DNA of 44,252 nucleotides, taken from Pseudoduganella buxea. Lineage in GTDB: Bacteria > Pseudomonadota > Gammaproteobacteria > Burkholderiales > Burkholderiaceae_D. Position 1 is the stretch's first letter. The number at the start of each line of letters is the position of its first letter. The translations under genes were made by a program, and so were the position numbers. The notes beneath the pieces are model-generated. The model was not told where the DNA came from. It worked only from the letters and a program-made list of their open reading frames with translations, and ran no database searches. Shown piece by piece: positions 34,006 through 44,252 of the stretch. The stretch lies in contig NZ_WNKZ01000049.1 of NCBI RefSeq assembly GCF_009720835.1, positions 1 to 44,252 on the forward strand, read 5' to 3'.

Positions 34006-34290
34006 GGTTGCACGGTCATCGAAAGGCATCGGCTGCACGGGTCGCGGTGCATGCGATGCGAGGTCAAATGAGTGCCCTGCGAGGATTGGGGAGGAGCTTG
34101 GATTTGACGAAAGTGTTGCGAGTTATGGCAATAATGCTCGATTAGTTTCCTGAAGTCAATATGTTGCCCATGCTTTCGTTGCGTGTTCGTCACGCCGCCA
34201 TTTGCGTGCCGCGCAGGAGCTTTGCCGTAATGCAATATCAACAGGCAATGTTCACACGATACTGGATCTTCCACTCACCCAGGAGGTTCT

Positions 34291-34707
34291 ATGAAGCTGA
34301 GTAACGTGATGATGGCCTTGCTGCTGGCCACGGGCGCGGCGCAGATGGAGGCGCAGGCGGCCAAGAAAAAAGTGTGCAACGACTGCGGCATGGTGACGGA
34401 CGTGCGCGTGACGGAGCGGGACGGCGAAGGCAGCGCGGCCGGCGCGATTGCCGGTGGCCTGGCCGGCGGCCTGCTGGGCAGCCAGGTCGGCAGCGGCAGT
34501 GGCCGCACGGTGGCCACCGTGGCGGGCGCGGCGGGCGGTGCCTACGCGGGCCGGCACGTCGAGGGCAAGCTGAACAAGGTGCGTGAATGGCACGTGACGG
34601 TAAAGTTCGACAACGGCAAGTCCGGCACGGTATCGTTCCCCAATGATCCCGCGCTGCTGATCGGCGACAAGGTCAAGCGACGCGACGGCACCCTGGTGCG
34701 GGGCTGA
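34291..34707 (+). CDS. Exported glycine-zipper protein, copy 2
   Basis: The 138-residue paralogue of the protein at 32208 has a signal peptide (ending AQAA), the CxxC pair in VCNDCG, the zipper GSAAGAIAGGLAGGLLGSQV and the same C-terminal arrangement. AGGAGG lies eight bases before the ATG, a strong site. Overall more than half the mature residues match copy 1. Followed by a bidirectional terminator. Confidence 0.8.
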   Translation: MKLSNVMMALLLATGAAQMEAQAAKKKVCNDCGMVTDVRVTERDGEGSAAGAIAGGLAGGLLGSQVGSGSGRTVATVAGAAGGAYAGRHVEGKLNKVREWHVTVKFDNGKSGTVSFPNDPALLIGDKVKRRDGTLVRG

Positions 34708-34713
34708 CGCAGG

Positions 34714-34738
34714 AAAAAGGCGCCTTGCGGCGCCTTTC
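34714..34738. terminator. Bidirectional terminator
   Basis: AAAGGCGCC (34716-34724) pairs with GGCGCCTTT (34729-34737) with loop TTGC. A runs before and T after serve the glycine-zipper gene on plus and the large secreted protein on minus. Confidence 0.82.
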
Positions 34739-34762
34739 AACCTTCATGCCCCGTCCGGCTGT

Positions 34763-36625
34763 TTATTGCGGCCAGCGGCCCGGAAATTTCTTGCGCATGC
34801 TTTCCGCAACCTTGCCCAGGTCGCCGTAAGGCACGGCATATGGCGTCTTGCTGTCGATCGCCTTCCACGTCGTGTACATGACGCCGTCGATCGGCGCCAG
34901 CGTCGTCGCCATCACGTCGGTCCAGTTCGTCACGCTCGCGAGGTTATCGTAGTACAAGGCCACCACCTGCTTGTGGCCTTCTTCCGCGAACTGCGCCAGC
35001 GATGCGCGGCGGTCGTCGTCGTCCTTCGTCGTCGTGCCGCTGCCGCCGACCCAGTTGACGATGACGATATCCGGATTGAGCGGCGTCTGCCACTTGCTCA
35101 GGTCGCCCTTGACATACCAGTAGGACGGCACGGCATTCATCTTCAGGTCGAACATATCGTTCCACGTCAGGATCTCGACGGGTTTGGCGTAGGCATCCTT
35201 GACCTTGGCCGTCACGCCGTTGACCATCGTGCGCAGGTACTCGCCCGCCGTCGGCACGGCCAGCTTGCAGCTGGGGTCCCAGTTGAACAGGCGGATTTCG
35301 TCGTAGTACATGAAGTAGCGCGCCTTGGCCTGGCTGGCGAACTTGTCGCCGAAGTAGCCGTACAGCTTGTCGTACAGGGCCTTCTGCGTGTTGAAGTACC
35401 TGCCGTCCGTCGTGCACATGGTTGCCGGCGTGCCCCAGCGGCCCGTCATGTTGACGCCGGACTGGTACCACGACACGGTGAGCTTCTGGCCATTGGCGAT
35501 GGCACTGCCGGACGGGATCGTCAGCGTCGTCTTGTCGGCGCCGCCGATGATGTAGTCCTTGCCTTCCACGAACGCGGCGCCACCGGCTGCCGGCTTGACG
35601 ACGACGGGCGTCGAGCCGCGGCGCACCGGGTGGGCCAGGCCCAGCTCCTGCACCTGCAGGTCATCCACCCATACGGCGGTTCCGGCCACGCCGATCGACT
35701 GCGTGCCCATGTACATGCGCACGGCCGACTTGTCGCCCGAGTTGAAGTCCAGGTCATAACGCTTCCAGTCCTGGCCGGCGGTCAGCACGGTGCCGTCGGA
35801 ATTGCCCACCGCGTTCCACTCGCCGTCCGCCTTCGTGCCCCAGCCCAGGCGCGAGCTGGCGTTGGCATAGATCGGCTGGGAGGAACCCGTCGGGTACATG
35901 TGGAAGTACAGTTTTTCGGTGGCATGGCCCGGGCTGGTCTTGAGCCAGAACGACACGCGGTAGGCCTTGTTCGGGCTGACCTTGAATTCGCGCATCAGGC
36001 GCGAGTTCAGGTAGCCTTCGCGCGTGCCGGGCACCAACTTGGCGGAGCTGACCAGGTCGGCGCGGTCGTCCACCCTGCCCACCGTCCTGTCGATCGATAC
36101 ATAGGGATTGTTCGCATCGGGACCGATGTCCATCTCCCAGCCGCCCTTGACGTCGAAGGTGCCTTCCGTCACGACCGGCGTGGGCACGATCGACGCGACG
36201 CCGTCGGTGACGAGGTAGGTGGCGCTGGCCGGCAGCGCTTCGGTCAGTGTCGGGTCGACAGCGGCAGGGGCGTCGGGGCCGCCACCGACGGGGATCAGCT
36301 CGATGCCATTGGCGACGGCCAGCTGCACCAGCTCCTTCAGGTTCTTGTCCAGATTCACCATATCGGTACTGCCGGGATTCGCCAGCAGCTGCGTGTAACT
36401 GCCGGAGCCGCCGCTGTTGAGCGCGATGCCGTTGAAGCCGTGGGTCTTGGCGTCGGCGATCAAGGTCTTCAGGGCGGCCAGCTGGTCGGCTTTCGCCACG
36501 TTGCCGCCAAAATAGATCCACCGCTTGGCGAAGCAGTTCGGGCAGTTGGCGTCGGCCGCCGAAGCGGACAAGGTGGTCAAGGCCAGGACAGCTGCGCTGA
36601 TGGCTTTCAAGCCGAATGAGGACAT
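34763..36625 (-). CDS. Secreted glycoside-hydrolase-like protein with inserted sugar-binding module
   Basis: The 620-residue secreted protein has a signal peptide ending ASAADANC, then a barrel-like start (RWIYFGGNVAKADQLAAL; HGFNGIALNSGG). A jelly-roll-like region follows (about residues 130-340; YRVSFWLKTSPGHATEKLYF, GTAVWVDDLQVQELG). The barrel then resumes with YFMYYDEIRLFNWDP, VEILTWNDMFDLKM and VMYTTWKAIDSKTPYAVPYG. The Asp/Glu in YYDEIR are possible catalytic residues, and the middle part resembles a carbohydrate-binding module. I cannot assign a family. GGAG lies six bases before the chosen start (36625). It is a single gene between terminators. Confidence 0.6.
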   Translation of the reverse strand: MSSFGLKAISAAVLALTTLSASAADANCPNCFAKRWIYFGGNVAKADQLAALKTLIADAKTHGFNGIALNSGGSGSYTQLLANPGSTDMVNLDKNLKELVQLAVANGIELIPVGGGPDAPAAVDPTLTEALPASATYLVTDGVASIVPTPVVTEGTFDVKGGWEMDIGPDANNPYVSIDRTVGRVDDRADLVSSAKLVPGTREGYLNSRLMREFKVSPNKAYRVSFWLKTSPGHATEKLYFHMYPTGSSQPIYANASSRLGWGTKADGEWNAVGNSDGTVLTAGQDWKRYDLDFNSGDKSAVRMYMGTQSIGVAGTAVWVDDLQVQELGLAHPVRRGSTPVVVKPAAGGAAFVEGKDYIIGGADKTTLTIPSGSAIANGQKLTVSWYQSGVNMTGRWGTPATMCTTDGRYFNTQKALYDKLYGYFGDKFASQAKARYFMYYDEIRLFNWDPSCKLAVPTAGEYLRTMVNGVTAKVKDAYAKPVEILTWNDMFDLKMNAVPSYWYVKGDLSKWQTPLNPDIVIVNWVGGSGTTTKDDDDRRASLAQFAEEGHKQVVALYYDNLASVTNWTDVMATTLAPIDGVMYTTWKAIDSKTPYAVPYGDLGKVAESMRKKFPGRWPQ

Positions 36626-36744
36626 GCGGTTCTCCGGTAGTGGACTGGAAGTCACCGATTCTACCGTCCGCCATTGCCGTAAAAACTCACGAAAACCCAC
36701 TTGGACCTGTCAGTCCTGACAGGTGGTTCCACCACCGCGGATCG

Positions 36745-36769
36745 AAAAAAAAGCGCCTCGCGGCGCTTT
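36745..36769 (-). terminator. Terminator of the acyl-CoA dehydrogenase gene
   Basis: AAAGCGCC (36750-36757) pairs with GGCGCTTT (36762-36769), loop TCGC, with a T run on the minus strand. It lies 58 bases beyond the stop. Confidence 0.8.
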
Positions 36770-36783
36770 GCGTGTTGCAACAA

Positions 36784-36822
36784 TTGCCGAGAAAATGGGG
36801 TCTGTCCCCATTTTCCCGGCAA
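36784..36822. repeat. Long hairpin with REP-like core
   Basis: TTGCCG, one base, GAAAATGGGG, then TCTGT, then CCCCATTTTC, one base, CGGCAA: 16 paired positions around GGGGTCTGTCCCC (36797-36809). It lies just 5 bases past the acyl-CoA dehydrogenase stop. The core equals those at 17234 and 17280. Confidence 0.8.
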
Positions 36823-36827
36823 CTTCG

Positions 36828-38630
36828 TCAGAACTGGTCTTCCGTCAGCGCCAGCACGCCGGCGTGGCCGTCGACGATGGAACCGGCCAGGCCGGCCGAC
36901 TGCGCCAGGATATGGTCGGCGAAGAAGCGTGCGGTACCGATCTTGGCCGTGTAGAACGAGGCGTCGTAGCTGCCTTCGGCCAGCTTCTTCTGCGCGATCA
37001 GCGCGGCGCGCGCCATCTGCCAGCCGCCCAGCACGATGCCGGCCAGCTTCAGGTACGGCACGCTGCCGGCGAAGACGGCCTTGACGTCACCCTTGACGTT
37101 GGCCAGCACGAAGTTGACCACCGCTTCCAGGTCGGCGGCGCCCTGCTCCAGGTGCTTGCGGATGGCGGCGAAAGCGGCCGCGTGCTCGCCCGTGGCCTGC
37201 TCGCCCAGCTGGGTCGCCGTGGCGCGCACTTGCGCGATCAGGTGATTGGCTACCTTGCCGCCGTCGCGTACCGTCTTGCGGCCCACCAGGTCGTTGGCCT
37301 GGATGGCCGTCGTGCCTTCGTAGATCGGCAGGATCTTGGCGTCGCGGTAGTGCTGCGCCGCGCCCGTCTCCTCGATGAAGCCCATGCCGCCGTGTACCTG
37401 CACGCCGTCGCGCGCGACGTTCTCGCTCATCTCGGTCGACCAGCCCTTGATGACGGGGACCAGGTATTCGTAGATCGCCATGTGGGCCGCGCGGGTTTCT
37501 CCGTCCGCATGGTAGTGGGCGATGTCGCTGTAGCCGGCGCCGACATAGGCCAGCGCGCGCGCCGCCTCGGTCTGCGAGCGCATCGACATCAGCATGCGGC
37601 GCACGTCCGGATGGTGGATGATCGAGACCGGGCCGGCGGAACCGGCCAGGTCGCGCGACTGCACGCGGTCCTTGGCGAAAGCCACGGCCTGCTGGTAGGC
37701 GTTCTCCGCCAGGCCGATGCCCTGGATGCCGACGCCGAAGCGAGCCGCGTTCATCATGATGAACATGTATTCCAGGCCGCGGTTCTCTTCGCCCACCAGC
37801 GTGCCGATGGCGCCGCCGTTGTCGCCGAACTGCAGCACGGCCGTCGGGCTGGCCTTGATGCCCAGCTTGTGTTCGATCGACACGCAGTGCGCGTCATTGC
37901 GCTCGCCCAGCGAGCCATCGGCATTGACCATGAACTTCGGCACGATGAACAGCGAGATGCCCTTCACGCCTGCCGGTGCATCCGGCGTGCGCGCCAGCAC
38001 CAGGTGCACGATGTTTTCCGTCATGTCGTGCTCGCCCCACGTGATGAAGATCTTGGTGCCGAATATCTTGTAGGTGCCGTCGCCCTGCGGCACGGCGCGG
38101 GTGCGCACGGCGGCCAGGTCGGAACCGGCCTGCGGTTCCGTCAGGTTCATCGTGCCGGTCCACTTGCCCGTCACCAGCGGCTCCAGGTAGGTGGCTTTCT
38201 GTTCGTCGCTGCCGGCCGTCAGCAGCGCTTCGATGGCACCGTCCGACAGCAGGGCCACCAGGCCATACGACAGGTTGGCGCCTTGCAGCATCTCGACGCA
38301 TGGCGTGCCCACCAGCTTGGGCAGGCCCTGGCCGCCGAAGTCCTGCGGGTGCTGCAGGCCCTGCCAGCCCGCGTCGGCGAACTGGCGGAAGGCTTCCTTG
38401 AAGCCCTTGCTGGTGGTGACCTGGCCGTCGTGCCAGAAGCTGGGCTCCTTGTCGCCGGCGTGGTTCAGCGGGGCGACGACGCCGCTGACGAATTTCGCGT
38501 TCTCTTCCAGCACGGCTTCGGCGGTCTCCGGCGTGGCATCCTCGCAGCCGGGCAGCGCGTTCACGGCTGCCAGGTTGGCCAGTTCGTTCATCACGAACAG
38601 CATGTCCTTGATCGGGGCTTTGTAAGTCAT
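36828..38630 (-). CDS. Acyl-CoA dehydrogenase, long (DmdC-like) type
   Basis: The 600-residue FAD enzyme has MNLTEPQAGSDLAAVRTRAV, GIQGIGLAENAYQQAVAFA and QVHGGMGFIEE. IYEGTTAIQ carries the usual catalytic Glu region, and a C-terminal extra domain (about 470-600) is typical of the DmdC/AidB-like long subgroup. It oxidises acyl-CoA and passes electrons to ETF. The ATG at 38630 follows GGAGAGAGAAG. It lies just downstream of the etfA terminator. Substrate is not clear. Confidence 0.9.
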   Translation of the reverse strand: MTYKAPIKDMLFVMNELANLAAVNALPGCEDATPETAEAVLEENAKFVSGVVAPLNHAGDKEPSFWHDGQVTTSKGFKEAFRQFADAGWQGLQHPQDFGGQGLPKLVGTPCVEMLQGANLSYGLVALLSDGAIEALLTAGSDEQKATYLEPLVTGKWTGTMNLTEPQAGSDLAAVRTRAVPQGDGTYKIFGTKIFITWGEHDMTENIVHLVLARTPDAPAGVKGISLFIVPKFMVNADGSLGERNDAHCVSIEHKLGIKASPTAVLQFGDNGGAIGTLVGEENRGLEYMFIMMNAARFGVGIQGIGLAENAYQQAVAFAKDRVQSRDLAGSAGPVSIIHHPDVRRMLMSMRSQTEAARALAYVGAGYSDIAHYHADGETRAAHMAIYEYLVPVIKGWSTEMSENVARDGVQVHGGMGFIEETGAAQHYRDAKILPIYEGTTAIQANDLVGRKTVRDGGKVANHLIAQVRATATQLGEQATGEHAAAFAAIRKHLEQGAADLEAVVNFVLANVKGDVKAVFAGSVPYLKLAGIVLGGWQMARAALIAQKKLAEGSYDASFYTAKIGTARFFADHILAQSAGLAGSIVDGHAGVLALTEDQF

Positions 38631-38644
38631 CTTCTCTCTCCAAG

Positions 38645-38689
38645 AAAAAAGCCACGGTGGCCGGCGTCTTGTGCCTGGCCAGCGTGGCT
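38645..38689 (-). terminator. Terminator of the etfBA unit
   Basis: AGCCACG and CGTGGCT (38650-38656 and 38683-38689) pair, with an inner GGCC/GGCC pairing. On the minus strand a T run follows (38645-38650). It separates etfA from the dehydrogenase. Confidence 0.7.
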
Positions 38690-38713
38690 CGGTAATTCAG
38701 TCCCGTGGGGGAA

Positions 38714-39646
<933 letters not shown>

Positions 39647-39690
39647 GATTTTTCCTTGTTGACTGCGGCGCCCGGGTACTGGTCCCGGTC

Positions 39691-39712
39691 GGGGTCGTCC
39701 CCGCAGGGGGAC
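39691..39712. repeat. Hairpin between etfB and etfA
   Basis: GTCCCC (39697-39702) and GGGGAC (39707-39712) form a stem with a 4-base loop. The left part GGGGTCGTCCCC resembles the REP-like core with one base missing. It may be a decayed copy. Confidence 0.4.
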
Positions 39713-39745
39713 CGACGCCGATTGTTGGCGTGCGCCGCGAATTAT

Positions 39746-40495
39746 TTAGATGACTTTGGCTTCGGTGCGCAGCTTGGCAACCAGCGTGGCGACGTCCGGA
39801 ACCTTGATGCCGGCCGAGCGCTTGGCCGGCTCGACGACCTTCAGGGTCTTCAGGCGCGGGGTCACGTCGACGCCCAGGTCTTCCGGCTTGATCGTTTCCA
39901 GCGGCTTCTTCTTGGCCTTCATGATGTTCGGCAGGGTCACGTAGCGCGGCTCGTTCAGGCGCAGGTCGGTGGTGACGATGGCCGGCAGGGTCAGGGCCAC
40001 GGTTTCCAGGCCGCCGTCCACTTCACGCGTCACGGTTGCCTTGCCGTCTTCCAGCACGACCTTCGAGGCGAACGTCGCCTGCGGCCAACCCAGCATGGCG
40101 GCCAGCATCTGCCCGGTCTGGTTGGAGTCGTCGTCGATGGCCTGCTTGCCCAGGATGATCAGCTGCGGCTGTTCCTTGTCGGCCAGCGCTTTCAGCAGCT
40201 TGGCCACGGCCAGCGGTTCCAGCTCGGCGGTGGTTTCGACCAGGATGCCGCGGTCGGCGCCGATGGCCATGCCGGTACGCAGGGTTTCCTGGCATTGCGT
40301 CACGCCGCAGGACACGGCCACCACTTCCGTCACTTTGCCCGCTTCCTTCAGGCGCGTCGCTTCTTCCATCGCGATCTCGTCGAACGGGTTCATCGACATT
40401 TTGACGTTGGCGATATCGACGCCAGTGCCGTCGGACTTGACGCGTACCTTGACGTTGTAGTCGACCACGCGTTTGACAGGTACCAGGACTTTCAT
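39746..40495 (-). CDS. etfB: Electron transfer flavoprotein beta subunit
   Basis: The 249-residue protein starts [20 protein letters not shown] and contains [19 protein letters not shown] and [19 protein letters not shown], the adenine-nucleotide region of ETF beta. The length is normal. A TATAAT box and a GCACGATCGTGC palindrome lie upstream. Confidence 0.96.
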   Translation of the reverse strand: MKVLVPVKRVVDYNVKVRVKSDGTGVDIANVKMSMNPFDEIAMEEATRLKEAGKVTEVVAVSCGVTQCQETLRTGMAIGADRGILVETTAELEPLAVAKLLKALADKEQPQLIILGKQAIDDDSNQTGQMLAAMLGWPQATFASKVVLEDGKATVTREVDGGLETVALTLPAIVTTDLRLNEPRYVTLPNIMKAKKKPLETIKPEDLGVDVTPRLKTLKVVEPAKRSAGIKVPDVATLVAKLRTEAKVI

Positions 40496-40536
40496 GGGAT
40501 GCCTTTGGGAAAAAGTGATAGTGAAATGTGGGCTAG

Positions 40537-40584
40537 ATTATATGAGTTTTTCTAAGCCGGCACTGAATTAAAGCACGATCGTGC
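40537..40584 (-). promoter_or_regulatory. etfB promoter with palindromic candidate operator
   Basis: On the minus strand TATAAT (40537-40542) is the likely -10, about 45 bases before the etfB start. The perfect 12-bp palindrome GCACGATCGTGC (40573-40584) lies just upstream of where the -35 would be. A TetR-type regulator of acyl-CoA metabolism would fit, but that is an inference. Confidence 0.5.
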
Positions 40585-40604
40585 GATTTTTTGTTAGTGT
40601 TAGC

Positions 40605-40647
40605 GCTCTAAAATAACAAAGGACAGCTCCGGGTGCGGAACTGTCCT
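40605..40647 (-). terminator. tusA-like gene terminator
   Basis: AGGACAG (40620-40626) and CTGTCCT (40641-40647), with inner TCC/GGA pairing, precede a T-rich stretch on the minus strand. Confidence 0.65.
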
Positions 40648-40711
40648 GCTGTTTCAGGGGTGCTGTGCCTGCGTTTCTGCGCCGAAGCGCAGCCTTGGGC
40701 AAATTAAATAC

Positions 40712-40969
40712 TTATTTGCGGCGCATCAGGAACGTGAACTCGGCACCATGCTGGACGTGCGACAGCAGCGGGTTGCCCGTTTGCTTGGCGAAGGCCTGGA
40801 AATCCCGGACGGAACCCGGATCGGTCGCCATGATGCGCAGGACCTGGCCGCTCTCGAGTTCGGCGAGAGCCTTTTTTGCCTTCAGGATCGGCAGCGGGCA
40901 GTTCAAACCGCGCGCATCGAGTTCCTTATGAAATTCCATGATTTCGGTTTCGAGTAGAGTTTCGCTCAT
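40712..40969 (-). CDS. TusA/SirA-family sulfur carrier protein
   Basis: The 85-residue protein has ELDARGLNCPLPILKAKKAL with the CPxP motif and active cysteine, and RIMATDPGSVRDFQAFAKQT. TusA-like proteins carry sulfur for tRNA thiolation or molybdenum cofactor. The start ATG at 40969 is preferred to a TTG five codons earlier. Confidence 0.88.
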   Translation of the reverse strand: MSETLLETEIMEFHKELDARGLNCPLPILKAKKALAELESGQVLRIMATDPGSVRDFQAFAKQTGNPLLSHVQHGAEFTFLMRRK

Positions 40970-41269
40970 CAAATTTCTCGCCAATTTTTGTGCAGAGTCG
41001 CCACAGTCTACCCCAAATTACCCGCCGTGACGCACTGCACCAAAATTGTTCATTAGTCGTTGCAAAGTTGCAACGTCAGATTCATGTAAGACAACGGGGT
41101 CGCAACGAGGTCCCGATCTGACGCGCAAGGACGGGAGTATAAGCCAAAAACCCCATCTGACGCACTGCGACATGATGGTGCAGCGGGCGCACCGCTTTGG
41201 GTGACGGGCCCGGCCGAGGCCATGAATCCTGCTCATCCATAGACGGCCGTCGGCCACCGCGCCCGCATG
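40970..41269. promoter_or_regulatory. Intergenic region before the TusA-like gene
   Basis: There is no gene in this stretch. It holds a palindrome GTTGCAA-AG-TTGCAAC at 41059-41074, and GACGCACTGC twice (41030 and 41158 areas). A minus-strand TATACT near 41139 could be a promoter. No function is known. Confidence 0.4.
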
Positions 41270-41296
41270 AAAAAAAGGCGGCCGAAGCCGCCTTTT
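41270..41296 (-). terminator. alaS terminator
   Basis: AAGGCGGC (41275-41282) pairs with GCCGCCTT (41287-41294) around CGAA, with a T run on the minus strand. It ends alaS. Confidence 0.88.
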
Positions 41297-41312
41297 CCGG
41301 AAGCGCGAGAAC

Positions 41313-43922
<2,610 letters not shown>

Positions 43923-43989
43923 GTCGTGTTGGCTAGTGCGGGCCACGGCCCTGGCTGATATGCAAAACGCCGATTATATAACGCAAGCG

Positions 43990-44252
43990 CTACTTGAAGT
44001 CGGGGGGCAGGAGATCGATGCGGTCAGTGCAAATGGCGTCGACGCCCCAGTCCAGCAGGGTACGGGCACGGGCCGGATCGTTGACGGTATAGCAAAACAG
44101 GCCAAAACCGGCCGCCTTGACGGCCGCGGCCTGCGCGGCCGTCAGGTGCCGGTGGTCGACGTGGACGGACAGCACGCCCAACTCGCGCGCCTGCGCTTCC
44201 CAATCCGGCGGCAAGGCGCCGAAGGCGATGGCGCGCGGCAGCTCGGGCGCGG
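43990..44252 (-). CDS. ugpQ: Glycerophosphodiester phosphodiesterase, C-terminal part
   Basis: The 86 visible residues end VNDPARARTLLDWGVDAICT and DRIDLLPPDFK, the C-terminus of the GDPD family (TIM barrel that cuts glycerophosphodiesters to glycerol-3-phosphate). The N-terminal catalytic part is outside the window. The stop lies about 65 bases before the alaS start, so the alaS promoter overlaps its end. Confidence 0.85.
   Translation of the reverse strand, partial: APELPRAIAFGALPPDWEAQARELGVLSVHVDHRHLTAAQAAAVKAAGFGLFCYTVNDPARARTLLDWGVDAICTDRIDLLPPDFK

Overview
The window is GC-rich chromosomal DNA of a beta-proteobacterium, most likely an Oxalobacteraceae member of the Massilia/Duganella/Janthinobacterium type. 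That placement is an inference. It rests on the rpsP-rimM-trmD-rplS block followed by a Nudix hydrolase, a CobD/CbiB-family membrane protein and a DUF3579 protein, on the etfBA/acyl-CoA dehydrogenase arrangement, and on recurring GGGGTC-type REP-like motifs. No tRNA, rRNA, CRISPR array or intact insertion sequence was seen.

Layout. 1-2000: the end of an ExeA/GspA-type secretion ATPase, two small genes of unknown function, and a small exported protein. 2144-3277: a DUF2807 repeat protein. 3350-14536: a tightly packed operon for N-acetylglucosamine (GlcNAc) use: nagK-like kinase, GntR/UTRA regulator, nagA, SIS-type deaminase (nagB-II), ABC binding protein, two permeases, a NagZ-like GH3 hydrolase, an AmpG-like MFS permease and an ABC ATPase. 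Most neighbours overlap by 1-20 bases. 14604-15908: an exported repeat-containing protein. 15997-22366: two convergent NagX-type membrane acyltransferases separated by a REP-like array, then a GH18 chitinase-like protein and a TonB-dependent receptor. 22760-23497: a second, divergent GntR regulator. 23690-24208: a broken molybdate-type binding protein gene.

24284-31447, all on the minus strand: an M16 protease, DUF3579, CobD/CbiB, Nudix, rplS, trmD, rimM and rpsP. 31680-34707: a TM2 protein, and two paralogous glycine-zipper proteins flanking an HD-GYP gene. 34763-36625: a secreted glycoside-hydrolase-like protein with an apparent inserted sugar-binding module. 36828-40969: acyl-CoA dehydrogenase, etfA, etfB and a TusA-like protein. 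41313-44252: alaS and the end of a glycerophosphodiester phosphodiesterase.

How it works together (inference): the TonB receptor and GH18 enzyme take chitin fragments across the outer membrane, and the ABC system and AmpG-like permease cross the inner membrane. GH3 releases GlcNAc, which NagK, NagA and the SIS deaminase convert to fructose-6-phosphate. The NagX-type acyltransferases would modify amino sugars at the membrane. A shared direct-repeat motif (WGGTMT, 5 bp, TGGTAT) lies before the nag operon, the TonB receptor, the second GntR gene and the 84-residue exported protein. This suggests one GntR-controlled regulon that includes a previously unconnected small exported protein.
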